A DNA stretch of 64,000 nt from Lachnospiraceae bacterium P6A3 (lineage in GTDB: Bacteria > Bacillota > Clostridia > Lachnospirales > Lachnospiraceae): the NCBI GenBank assembly GCA_000702085.1, contig KL370861.1, positions 808,911 through 872,910 of the forward strand, in the 5' to 3' direction. Shown piece by piece: positions 16,388-25,250 of the stretch (position 1 is the first letter of the stretch; every line of letters starts with the position of its first letter). Both the position numbers and the translations under genes were made by a program. Under the pieces are notes generated by a model. It saw nothing but the letters and a program-made list of their open reading frames with translations, was not told the origin of the DNA and made no database searches.

Positions 16388-17554
16388 ATGAAATTTGCAA
16401 ACAGACTTGATAATTTTGGTGCAGAGATTTTTGCGGCTCTGAACGAAAAGAAAATCGCATGTGAAGCCAAAGGTCAAAAGATCTATAACTTCTCTGTAGG
16501 TACACCTGATTTTCCCGTACCGGATCATATTAAGAATGCTTTGATCGTAGCTGCTCAGGATCCTGCAAACTGGAAATATTCACTCAGAGACATGCCTGAA
16601 ATGCTTGAGGCTGTTTGTGCATACTTTAAAAAGCGTTATGACGTAGACGGAATTACTCCGGATATGGTTATGAGCTGTTACGGAACTCAGGAGGGCTGCG
16701 GACATCTTGCTCTGGCTCTTCTTAACAAAGGTGACACGATTCTTCTTCCGGATCCTTGTTATCCCGTATTTCAGGCAGGAACATTCCTTGCTGAAGCAAC
16801 TCCTTACTACTACCCTCTTGTAGCCGAAAATAACTTCCTTCCGGATGTAAATTCCATTCCTGAGGATGTTGCTAAGAAGGCTAAGGTGATGATCGTATCA
16901 CTTCCCGCAAATCCCGTAGGAAGTGTTGCTCGTGAAGGTATTTATGATGAAATAATCGCTTGGGCGAAAAAGAATGATGTCATCATCGTTCATGACAACG
17001 CTTATAGCGACATTATCTACGACGGAAATGTTGGAAATTCATTCCTTAAGTATGATGGCGCTCTTGATGTAGGTGTTGAATTCTTCTCATTATCCAAGTC
17101 ATATGACGTTACAGGAGCCAGAATAAGCTTCCTTGTAGGCCGTAAAGACATCGTAGCAGCCGTTAAGAAGCTCAGAAGTCAGATTGACTTCGGTATGTTT
17201 ATTCCCATCCAAAAAGCCGCTATTGCAGCTCTTACGGGTCCTATGGACTCTGTTAAAGAACAGAATAAAGAATATCAGAGAAGACGTGATGCTCTTTGCG
17301 GAGGAGCAAGAAAGATCGGCTGGAATATTCCCGATGCTAAGGGTTCAATGTTCGTATGGGCACCTGTTCCCGAAGGACACGGAAATTCAATGGAGTTTTG
17401 TATGGAACTTCTTGAGAAAACCGGAGTTCTGTGCACACCAGGTTCATCATTCGGACCTTCAGGTGAAGGCTATGTAAGAATGGCTCTTGTTGCAACCGTT
17501 CCCGTTATCGAAGAAGCTCTTAAAGCGGTTGATAACAGCGGAATACTTAAGTAA
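16388..17554 (+). CDS. Class I/II PLP-dependent aminotransferase
   Basis: 388 residues, fold-type I. The PLP lysine is in SLSKSYDVTGAR, with the cofactor-contact segment HDNAYSDI and the substrate Arg region GEGYVRMAL near the end. It resembles LL-diaminopimelate and aspartate aminotransferases of Clostridia, but the substrate cannot be fixed from sequence. AGAGG lies 9 bases before the ATG. The 81-base gap upstream contains an imperfect TCAATA/TATTGA dyad (about 16339-16357). A bidirectional terminator follows. Confidence 0.85.
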   Translation: MKFANRLDNFGAEIFAALNEKKIACEAKGQKIYNFSVGTPDFPVPDHIKNALIVAAQDPANWKYSLRDMPEMLEAVCAYFKKRYDVDGITPDMVMSCYGTQEGCGHLALALLNKGDTILLPDPCYPVFQAGTFLAEATPYYYPLVAENNFLPDVNSIPEDVAKKAKVMIVSLPANPVGSVAREGIYDEIIAWAKKNDVIIVHDNAYSDIIYDGNVGNSFLKYDGALDVGVEFFSLSKSYDVTGARISFLVGRKDIVAAVKKLRSQIDFGMFIPIQKAAIAALTGPMDSVKEQNKEYQRRRDALCGGARKIGWNIPDAKGSMFVWAPVPEGHGNSMEFCMELLEKTGVLCTPGSSFGPSGEGYVRMALVATVPVIEEALKAVDNSGILK

Positions 17555-17584
17555 TAAATAACAGAAGAGTAACGAATATAAAAA

Positions 17585-17610
17585 AGAGACATCCGGCCTT
17601 GGATGTCTCT
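17585..17610. terminator. Bidirectional terminator between convergent genes
   Basis: AGAGACATCC and GGATGTCTCT form a perfect 10-base stem with a 6-base loop. The plus side runs into CTTCTGTTT, the minus side into six T, so it can serve both converging genes. Confidence 0.88.
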
Positions 17611-17630
17611 CTTCTGTTTCAGTTTTCTTA

Positions 17631-18992
17631 TTATCTGCTTCCTCTTCTGTCCTGACCGGATTTTACATAGAAATTACGCTTATCTTCGTACATTCTCTGA
17701 TCTGCAGTTTTTGCAAGTTCTGTGATACTTAGATCAGGAAATTCGTAATGAGGAGCGTAACCTTTTGACATGGACAGAGATATATTCAATTCTCCTTTCC
17801 ATTTGTTAATGGATCTGTCCAGAGTATTCTTACACTTCTCAAGTGTTTTTTCGTCGCAGCATATAATGGATACAAATTCATCGCCGCCTGTTCTGAATAC
17901 ATTTCCGTATTCCCTGAAACAGTTCATCAGACAGGTTGCCGCACCTTTGATAAGTTCGTCACCGGCTTCATGCCCAAGTGTATCGTTTGCTTTCTTCAGG
18001 CCGTTAATGTCGACAGCTACATATACCAAATTGCCGCACATTTTATCTTCTTTTCCGATGTCTTTCAGTTTCTCTTCATAGGCTCTTCTGTTATAACAGC
18101 CCGTAAGTTTATCCAAATTGGATATCTTCCATAATTCGTGATTTGTTTCACGGATTTTAAGAAGCATATTCGCAAACAGAGATATAAGCCCCGAAATACA
18201 TAAGAAAATTATTACAACAACAAGGAAATTTTTATATGAATACCAGCCTTCATCGGGACAGAGGGATAATTCCCAGGTGAGGTTATACATATTGAATTGA
18301 TATACTATTTCATCTTTAACGGGAGTTTCGCTCTCGGTTATCAGATGTTTTGTATTATGGGAATCGATATAACTGAGTCTGTAATTCATTCCCATATCTG
18401 TAAAAGCATCAAATTTCAGTGCTTCAATTAGGCTTTCAGGGTTACAGCTTAATGAAACAATACCCCAGAAATTTGAACCGTTAACATTATTAATATACAG
18501 AGGGTTTGCCGCGGTCATACCGATACCATTATTTTTTATATCGTAGTAATTGGTAAGAACTGTATCACCGCTTTCAAAAGCATCTTTTGACTGGACATTG
18601 CCGGGCTTTGTAACATCAAGAAGATCAAAACCAATCAAGTCTTCATGACCGCTGTAAGGATATATATCGGTTATGACTCCATCGGGAGCTACTGCGATAT
18701 ACTCAAGCTTTATTCCGGTCTGATTATATACATCATCATAAATGACACCTGCCATTGCACCAAAGAACTCGGTGCCCCCGTTATGATCCTGAATAAGAGC
18801 ATTCATAACTTCGGCCCGGAGAATGACGTTATTTACCGTAGTTGCAATGTGATCCGCTTTATCTTTGGCAATATACTGATAGATGTTTCTTGAATCAAGG
18901 ATCTCGCTTCGGACATACAAAGAATATGCTCCCATGAGCAATGCGAATGTGATGAAATATATTAAACTTAAGATTAATATTTTCTTTTTCAC
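17631..18992 (-). CDS. Diguanylate cyclase with CHASE-type sensor
   Basis: 453 residues: membrane segment at about 7-27, an extracytoplasmic sensor with the CHASE-like stretch IYPYSGHEDLIGFDLL, a second membrane segment near 258-280, then a GGDEF domain with the intact motif TGGDEF and metal Asp in VAVDING. The RxxD feedback site is missing. It should synthesise cyclic di-GMP in response to an external ligand. The C-terminus (DKRNFY then DRRG) resembles that of the deacylase fusion, suggesting a shared GGDEF ancestry. It forms the promoter-distal end of the minus-strand block. Confidence 0.9.
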   Translation of the reverse strand: MKKKILILSLIYFITFALLMGAYSLYVRSEILDSRNIYQYIAKDKADHIATTVNNVILRAEVMNALIQDHNGGTEFFGAMAGVIYDDVYNQTGIKLEYIAVAPDGVITDIYPYSGHEDLIGFDLLDVTKPGNVQSKDAFESGDTVLTNYYDIKNNGIGMTAANPLYINNVNGSNFWGIVSLSCNPESLIEALKFDAFTDMGMNYRLSYIDSHNTKHLITESETPVKDEIVYQFNMYNLTWELSLCPDEGWYSYKNFLVVVIIFLCISGLISLFANMLLKIRETNHELWKISNLDKLTGCYNRRAYEEKLKDIGKEDKMCGNLVYVAVDINGLKKANDTLGHEAGDELIKGAATCLMNCFREYGNVFRTGGDEFVSIICCDEKTLEKCKNTLDRSINKWKGELNISLSMSKGYAPHYEFPDLSITELAKTADQRMYEDKRNFYVKSGQDRRGSR

Positions 18993-19026
18993 AGATATAT
19001 CTGACCCCTCGCATGGATATAAAGAT

Positions 19027-20067
19027 CTATTTTAGTTGTTCATACAGAGGCGGAAACTGTTTCTTACGTGTGATTTCCACAAGTCCGAGCTTAGTTATGT
19101 CAATTATCATTACCTTCTCGGTATCATTAACCGATTTCGTTCGTAATACTTCCATCAGTTCTTCTCTGTCATCCTCGGAAGTAAGATTAATAAAATCGAT
19201 TATTATGATGCCGGATATATTTCTGAGACGAAGCTGTCTGCAAATTTCAACAGCAGCTTCGGTATTAACTGTTTTATAAGCAAATTCTTTATCGGTTCCT
19301 TTAGCAGGTGTATATTTCCCGCTGTTTACATCTATGACCGTCATGGCTTCGGTTTTATCAAATACAAGATAACCGCCGCATTTAAGCCATACATTACGTT
19401 CCAGAGCTCCATCAAGAGCGGTTCTTAAACTGTAGAGTTTATCCAAGCCGAAGGATGTATCTTCATATAAGCGGACATTCAAAAATTCAGTTTTTAATAC
19501 ATCGAATACTTCCGGATCATCCGTAACGATCTCATCGTATTCATCCGGTTTAAATACCTTATTTATTCTGTCTTTATAAGAAGTCCCTGATCTGTATAAA
19601 AAAGAATATCTGGTAAGATGCTGGGCTTTTTCGGAAAGTTCTTTTCCGTTTTCCAATTTGGATAAATCAATCTTAGCCGTAAAGGATGCTCTTTTTCCTT
19701 TTTGTGCCTGAGACGACAGTTTTACGGGAATAAGATCCCCCTGTTTAACGCTTATGCCTTTCGGAAGCCTGTTTATAGGCAGATATCCGTCACATCCCGG
19801 GGCATATTCTATAAAGCAGGCACCTATGTCGGGTTTAACATCTTTGACATAAGCAATTACTATATCACCTGTTGAAATATTTTCATCTGTACCTTTCGAT
19901 TTATTTCCTATGACCGTAATACATGTCATTTTGCCGGAAACAGTCAAAAAGGCTACAATCTTATTGTTAACGGAAGTAATTACAATTTTACCCTTATCGG
20001 ATGTGCGAAGCTTTTCAAGATCGCGGGCTTTTTCTTTATCGGTTGATTGCAAAACAGATCTGCTCAT
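19027..20067 (-). CDS. rng: Ribonuclease E/G family protein
   Basis: Endoribonuclease of the RNase E/G family, 346 residues, shorter than E. coli RNase G (about 490). An S1-like domain (about 35-105, GDIVIAYVKDV and GCDGYLP) precedes the DNase I-like catalytic part with both metal Asp regions (MTVIDVNSGKY and IIIIDFINL). The C-terminal zinc-link Cys pair is absent. It starts 5 bases after the DUF2344 gene, its normal partner. In many Clostridia this pair continues into rplU-prp-rpmA, which here lies 15 kb away. Confidence 0.88.
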   Translation of the reverse strand: MSRSVLQSTDKEKARDLEKLRTSDKGKIVITSVNNKIVAFLTVSGKMTCITVIGNKSKGTDENISTGDIVIAYVKDVKPDIGACFIEYAPGCDGYLPINRLPKGISVKQGDLIPVKLSSQAQKGKRASFTAKIDLSKLENGKELSEKAQHLTRYSFLYRSGTSYKDRINKVFKPDEYDEIVTDDPEVFDVLKTEFLNVRLYEDTSFGLDKLYSLRTALDGALERNVWLKCGGYLVFDKTEAMTVIDVNSGKYTPAKGTDKEFAYKTVNTEAAVEICRQLRLRNISGIIIIDFINLTSEDDREELMEVLRTKSVNDTEKVMIIDITKLGLVEITRKKQFPPLYEQLK

Positions 20068-20072
20068 AAAGC

Positions 20073-20789
20073 TTAAATTCCAACCTCTTCAAGCGATATC
20101 AAATTTCCGTTTTCGTTTTGTGTAAACATATCAAGACGGGTTATCTTAAGTGCATTATCGGGAAGAATGATATTATCAAGTCCGCATAAAAATTCCATTA
20201 CAAAAGTAGGTTTAATGGAATCGGCACTTGAAGAATTAATAGTCATATATATAATGGGAACATCCGATGATTCGGAAATTTTCAGTTCGTATATAAACTC
20301 TTTAAGATCTATATCTCTGGATGTTTTTTTAGTTTCTTTATGATAAATGCAACGGTCCATTACGTTCATTTGACCGATGAGTTCACGCATTTTACCTACT
20401 CCGGGACATATATCTTTTTTATCATCATAAAAAGTAATTTCATATGATGAAGCAAATACGGAAGCCATGGCATTTCCGGCATCTTCGGGAAGTAATCTGA
20501 CTGACTTTATTCTGATTCCGGGAACGCTGGATTCATTCAATGCATTTTTGATGGCTTCACAATCGGGATTTTCATCTTCAACTCCAAGGTCCATATATTC
20601 GCCTTCACTTTCAAGTCCTACACCGAGAGGTGCGGCGAAGGTCATGATCTGATGAGGTGAATAACCTGCGGAGTACGAAACATTAACCTTGGCTCTTCTG
20701 ATGCATTTCTGGAAATATCTCATAACATCCAGATGTCCGATATAACGGACCGCACCATGTTTGGTAAATCTGACACGAATCTTTTTCAT
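20073..20789 (-). CDS. DUF2344 (TIGR03936) radical-SAM-associated protein
   Basis: 238 residues beginning KKIRVRFTKHGAVRYIGHLDVMR, the signature start of DUF2344. This family nearly always sits next to a TIGR03960 radical SAM protein, often fused to it, and may cooperate in an RNA modification. Here the partner is at 25251-27137, and the two are separated by a three-gene signalling cassette. The gene begins 4 bases after the LacI-like gene. Confidence 0.9.
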   Translation of the reverse strand: MKKIRVRFTKHGAVRYIGHLDVMRYFQKCIRRAKVNVSYSAGYSPHQIMTFAAPLGVGLESEGEYMDLGVEDENPDCEAIKNALNESSVPGIRIKSVRLLPEDAGNAMASVFASSYEITFYDDKKDICPGVGKMRELIGQMNVMDRCIYHKETKKTSRDIDLKEFIYELKISESSDVPIIYMTINSSSADSIKPTFVMEFLCGLDNIILPDNALKITRLDMFTQNENGNLISLEEVGI

Positions 20790-20793
20790 TACT

Positions 20794-21654
20794 TTACTTC
20801 CACAACATTTGTTTTATGGTATGGCCTTCCACAAGTTTTGTTTCAATCATCACATCACTGAAATCAGTAATTTTATCAGGGGCTTCAATAAGTGTGATAA
20901 GCTTCTCTGCAGCCACCTTGCCCATGCCTTCCATATCCTGTTTTACTGTAGTGATCTGAGGATCATATCTGGAGGGAATATCTATTCCGTCATATGCGGC
21001 AACGGAAATATCATCCGGGATAACAAGGCCATAGGCTTTTATTATATTTATTCCTCCGATTGCCGCATAATCATCGGGAAAAATTATACAGGTGGGAGGT
21101 TCAGGCAATCTCATAAGAGCTTCCGTTTCATAAGCAGTCTTATTGATATCTCTGAAATACGACTGTCTTATATACTCATCGGGTACCTGAATCCTAAGCT
21201 TTTCACATGCTTCCTTAAAATTCTGAAGTCTTATCTGAGTAACACTGTTCATATTACCATGAATATAGGCAATTTTGGTATGTCCCATCCCGGCTATATG
21301 ATATACAAGATTTTTGATTCCCTGGGCATTATCCGATAAAACAGAAATAACGCCCTCCAAAGGTTCATCAATTGTAACAACGGGAACATCGCTTCCTACA
21401 ACCTCAAGAACCTCGGGATCTTTTATATCGGTACATATAATTCCCACACCTTCGATCTGTCTTTCCTGAATTCTTTGAAGATATGTTTTTCTGTGAGGTG
21501 CATCCTTATGAGTATTAATAAAAGTAATCTCATATCCGCATCTTTCGGCTTCTTTCTTAAAGCCGTTAAGAACCGCAGCAAAAAAGTCATGAGTCAGACC
21601 GTTGCTCGCTTCATCCTCAAACAATATTCCCAAAGAATATGATTTATCTGACAT
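20794..21654 (-). CDS. LacI-type ligand-binding domain without HTH
   Basis: 286 residues forming only the periplasmic-binding-protein-like sensor half of a LacI/GalR regulator (segments GIICTDIKDPEVLEVV, PDDYAAIGGINIIKAYG, VAAYDGIDIP, TTVKQDMEGMGKVAAEKL). The N-terminal helix-turn-helix is absent; the preceding bases hold AGGAGG and the kinase stop, so no HTH exon is hidden upstream. There is no signal peptide, so it is cytoplasmic. Directly following a soluble hybrid kinase, it may present a sugar-type ligand signal to it. Confidence 0.85.
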   Translation of the reverse strand: MSDKSYSLGILFEDEASNGLTHDFFAAVLNGFKKEAERCGYEITFINTHKDAPHRKTYLQRIQERQIEGVGIICTDIKDPEVLEVVGSDVPVVTIDEPLEGVISVLSDNAQGIKNLVYHIAGMGHTKIAYIHGNMNSVTQIRLQNFKEACEKLRIQVPDEYIRQSYFRDINKTAYETEALMRLPEPPTCIIFPDDYAAIGGINIIKAYGLVIPDDISVAAYDGIDIPSRYDPQITTVKQDMEGMGKVAAEKLITLIEAPDKITDFSDVMIETKLVEGHTIKQMLWK

Positions 21655-21663
21655 GGAATCCTC

Positions 21664-24360
21664 CTAGATTAATTCTTTCCATTCCGCAATTGTTTTATCA
21701 CAGGCATCTATATCGATATTGGCAACATCTTCCCTGAGTTTTTCAAACAGCTTTTCCTGCTGCAGGTCATAATTGAACTTATCAAGTCCGGATATTACTT
21801 CTTCCATCATATCAATATCAAGATTATCAAGAGCTATGGACATCATATCGAAAAGTTCGGTCAAAACTTTATGAGAAGCTATCGATTTCTTTTTGGTCTT
21901 CTTCTCTTCTTTCTTTTCATCAAAAAGAATACCGATCAGAGGTTCATAACCGAGATATTTATGAAGCATGGGCTCGGTATATTTCTGAATGAATTCGATA
22001 TTTCTGTCATTGCCCGCTTTTTCCAGTTCGGCAGCCATGTCTGCAAGTTCAAGAGCTCCGGCCTGTCTGGAAAGTGACTTGAGTGCATGAACTTCAACCG
22101 TATAATTCGGCCAATCCTGATTTTCAAGATGCTGCCTTATAACGGCTGCTTTACCCGGAATTGCTTTGTGGTATTCCTTCAGCAGGTTGTAATACATTTT
22201 TTCGCTGCCAAGAAGTCTGATGGCTGCTTCGGCATTAAGGTCGGCTATATTATACAGGTCTTCATAGGTTACATCTTCATTCTTGTCTTCGGAGATTTCG
22301 GATATAACTATATCTTTTTTAACCTTTTCGACAGGAAGCCATTTGCGTACGGTATTAACCAGCTTCATCACTTCAATGGGCTTTGCAATAAAGTCGTTCA
22401 TTCCTTCGTTAAGGAACATGTCCTTACTGCCCTCCATTGCATTTGCCGTTAATGCAATAATGGGAACTTCATCGTATTCTTTATGAAGTCTTCTTATGAT
22501 CCTGGTGGTCTCAATTCCGTCAATTTCAGGCATCATATGATCCATAAGTATAAGATCGAATTTCTGCTTGCTTATAAGATCAATTGCTTCCTTGCCTCCG
22601 GTTGCCCTTGTTATCTGCATTTTCAAAGGCTCGAGAAGTCCTTCCGCAATATTCAGATTGACTTCATTATCATCTACGATAAGAACCTTTGCATCGGGGG
22701 CAGAGTAATCAAACTGAGCTGCTCTGTCGTTTCTGGAAACCTTTAATTCCTCATTATTAAGAGCCATCGCAATTGTAAGCGAAGAAATAGGTTTTTTGAT
22801 GATCCTGAAATTCGGCTTCTTAGTGGAATAATCGGAAGTCAGATCGGTTATCTCAACAAAATTAATCTCCGGATTTCTGCTTACTATCCTTTCAAGAGCT
22901 GTTACAAACATCTCTTCATCAAAGAAAACAAAGAGTTTTTTGTTCTTCAGCTCCTCTGAATAGTTGGATAAAAGATCATTGAATGAATCGGTATTTTGCA
23001 AAGCGGCATGGAATATTCCGAGATTTTTTGCATCTCTGTAAAACTGTCTGGCCAGATATCTGTTGGAAAACAGACCGCTTATCATGAATGAATCGGTATC
23101 GCGGACAAATATGGAAGGCGAATGATCTACAACCTTCTGGGGAACAATAATAGTAAATTTGGTACCCTTTTCATAAACGGACTCAACGGAAACACTGCCA
23201 TGCATGAGTTCCACAAGACGCTTGGTGATTGCAAGGCCCAGTCCGGTTCCTTCCACATTACGGTTTCTTTTGGAATCAACCTGAGAGAAGGATTCAAAAA
23301 TCTTCTGAAGATCTGCTTTCTTGATACCTATACCGGTATCGGAAACACTGATCCTCATATTGATGGTATCTTCCGATATATCCTCATAATCAAGGCTGAC
23401 TTTTACACGTCCTTTATTTGTAAACTTGATGGCATTATTGGTCAGATTAATAAGGACCTGCTTTATCCTCTGACTGTCGCCAATAAGCTTACAGGGGAAA
23501 GAAGGATTGATATTCAGCAAAAGCTCAAGCTTCTTGGAGCCAATTCTTGTAGTAATGATATTGGAAGTATCGTTAAAGATTGATAAAGGAGTATACTCCT
23601 CCTCGACGATATCCATTTTCCCGGAATCAATCTTTGAGAAATCAAGAATATCGTTGATTATATTGAGAAGGGACATACCGCTGGTTTTGATCTGAGTAAT
23701 ATACTCTCTTGCAGCGGGAGGAAGATCTTCCCTGAGAGACATCTCCGCCATTCCCAGAACAGCATTCATGGGAGTTCTGATCTCATGGCTCATATTAGCC
23801 AGGAAATCGGACCTCATATCCGCATTCTTTTTAATTGTTTCGGCTGATTGCTGGATTTCCTCTGCCGATATATATGACTTGATCTCAGCTTCGATAGCTT
23901 TCAGTCTTCCGTTAGCAATCTTGGAAATTATATCGATATTGGATGTAAGATATTTGGATGCAAGATCGATATGATCTTTAGTGAAAAAATGAACAGCATC
24001 AACATCTTCATTTTCCGGTGTCCTTACGGCACCTGTACCCATCACGCATCCCAGTACCTCTTCATCGCATTTAATGGGGACTGCAAAAATGCTGATTCCG
24101 GCATGATAATCATATAAAATGAAATTTCCGTTTTTAATTGTGTTATATCCCAAAGTGGATACATATTCCCTGACGGCATCATCATCTACGGTTCCGTTAG
24201 ACGCAACCGATATATATTGAAAAAAATATGTGCTGTCCGTTACAGGAACACCTTCGGCATCCATCACATAATTAGACAGACCCGAATACAGATAGAAATT
24301 GGCACATATGCTTTCCAGCATATCGTAAGATATCAGATCTGTGAGTGTTGTATTTGCCAT
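21664..24360 (-). CDS. Cytosolic hybrid histidine kinase with PocR-like sensor
   Basis: 898 residues, no membrane segment. In order: a PocR-like ligand domain (about 5-165), HisKA with His192 in MSHEIRTP, HATPase (about 295-410; N box NLTNNAIKF, GTGLGLAI), a degenerate receiver (about 415-545), a true receiver (about 557-675; IVDDN, Asp607 in LMDHMMP, Lys660), an Hpt domain with His758 in VHALKS, and a helical tail. It should run an internal phosphorelay. The receiver gene lies 4 bases upstream, and the HTH-less LacI protein 9 bases downstream. Confidence 0.9.
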   Translation of the reverse strand: MANTTLTDLISYDMLESICANFYLYSGLSNYVMDAEGVPVTDSTYFFQYISVASNGTVDDDAVREYVSTLGYNTIKNGNFILYDYHAGISIFAVPIKCDEEVLGCVMGTGAVRTPENEDVDAVHFFTKDHIDLASKYLTSNIDIISKIANGRLKAIEAEIKSYISAEEIQQSAETIKKNADMRSDFLANMSHEIRTPMNAVLGMAEMSLREDLPPAAREYITQIKTSGMSLLNIINDILDFSKIDSGKMDIVEEEYTPLSIFNDTSNIITTRIGSKKLELLLNINPSFPCKLIGDSQRIKQVLINLTNNAIKFTNKGRVKVSLDYEDISEDTINMRISVSDTGIGIKKADLQKIFESFSQVDSKRNRNVEGTGLGLAITKRLVELMHGSVSVESVYEKGTKFTIIVPQKVVDHSPSIFVRDTDSFMISGLFSNRYLARQFYRDAKNLGIFHAALQNTDSFNDLLSNYSEELKNKKLFVFFDEEMFVTALERIVSRNPEINFVEITDLTSDYSTKKPNFRIIKKPISSLTIAMALNNEELKVSRNDRAAQFDYSAPDAKVLIVDDNEVNLNIAEGLLEPLKMQITRATGGKEAIDLISKQKFDLILMDHMMPEIDGIETTRIIRRLHKEYDEVPIIALTANAMEGSKDMFLNEGMNDFIAKPIEVMKLVNTVRKWLPVEKVKKDIVISEISEDKNEDVTYEDLYNIADLNAEAAIRLLGSEKMYYNLLKEYHKAIPGKAAVIRQHLENQDWPNYTVEVHALKSLSRQAGALELADMAAELEKAGNDRNIEFIQKYTEPMLHKYLGYEPLIGILFDEKKEEKKTKKKSIASHKVLTELFDMMSIALDNLDIDMMEEVISGLDKFNYDLQQEKLFEKLREDVANIDIDACDKTIAEWKELI

Positions 24361-24364
24361 AAGC

Positions 24365-25162
24365 TTATCCTACAAATTTTTCGATAGTTCCTATGAGCTT
24401 ATCCTTATCTATGGGCTTTAATAAATAACCCTGAGGTTTAAGGGAAAGCGCTGCATTGATCTTGGCTTTTTCCGTAACACCGGTTAAAAATACTATGGGT
24501 ATGTTTGCAAGTTCGGGACGTCTCCTTAAAGCCATCAAAACATCAGGTCCATCTTCACCGGGCATTTCATAATCAAGAAGAATAATATCGGTCTTCTTGG
24601 TCTCAAGGAATTTATAAGCTATCTTTCCGCTTATAGCGGTTGCAACATCATAGTTTTCGTGAAGATGCTCTTTTACAACCTTAAGCATTATAGGGTCATC
24701 ATCAATTACAAGAACATGCTTGCGTCTTTCTTCTTCTTTAACCTTTTCAAGCTGAGCATTAAGCTTGGCTTCATCTATGGCTACTTTTTTCTTTTCTTCC
24801 ATATATTCGTTGATACGGTTTCTGATGTTTGCAACGGATATAGGTTTTTCAAAAGATTCTTCCGCCATATATACGACCGTGTTTCTGAAGAAATCACAAT
24901 CATCATGAGAGCCTGCGATAAATACGATAATGCTCTCTCTTGTAAATATTCTCTTTAACTCAATCATAACGTTGAGATCGTCTTTGGTCTCACCGTTAAG
25001 GCAGAGTATAAAAACATCGGGATGAAATAAATTGACATGCTTGACGATATCTTCATACCTGAACGAAGTGGTAAGAAGATCGAAATCATCGGATAGATGA
25101 TGGAAGAAATCATCGATTATGATGTTTTGTTTGCCGCAAATAAGAATCTTATACTTATCCAT
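24365..25162 (-). CDS. Dual-receiver response regulator
   Basis: 265 residues with no DNA-binding or enzymatic output. Residues 1-120 are a receiver-like fold lacking the acidic pocket: the phospho-acceptor position is Cys54 in FILCLNG, though the EKP lysine (106) remains. A charged coiled linker (120-147) joins it to a normal receiver (148-263) with IDDD, Asp197 in LLDYEMP and Lys249. ATG at 25162 follows GGGGGAT; the longer frame upstream crosses the neighbouring gene end. It likely acts by protein contact. Confidence 0.85.
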   Translation of the reverse strand: MDKYKILICGKQNIIIDDFFHHLSDDFDLLTTSFRYEDIVKHVNLFHPDVFILCLNGETKDDLNVMIELKRIFTRESIIVFIAGSHDDCDFFRNTVVYMAEESFEKPISVANIRNRINEYMEEKKKVAIDEAKLNAQLEKVKEEERRKHVLVIDDDPIMLKVVKEHLHENYDVATAISGKIAYKFLETKKTDIILLDYEMPGEDGPDVLMALRRRPELANIPIVFLTGVTEKAKINAALSLKPQGYLLKPIDKDKLIGTIEKFVG

Positions 25163-25168
25163 TTTGAT

Positions 25169-25250
25169 CCCCCGAGTAAAAACAGATATAAAAAGATAAC
25201 GACATCTATATTTTACCGAAAAAACGGAAAAAAATACAGTTTTTCGGGGG
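25169..25250 (-). other. Complementary pair that could mask a ribosome site
   Basis: On the minus strand CCCCCGA just after the radical SAM stop (25244-25250) is complementary to TCGGGGG (25169-25175), the ribosome site of the response regulator. Between them lie a second stem (CCGAAAAA/TTTTTCGG) and a TAAAAT. Read-through RNA, but not RNA starting locally, could fold to hide the site. Confidence 0.35.
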
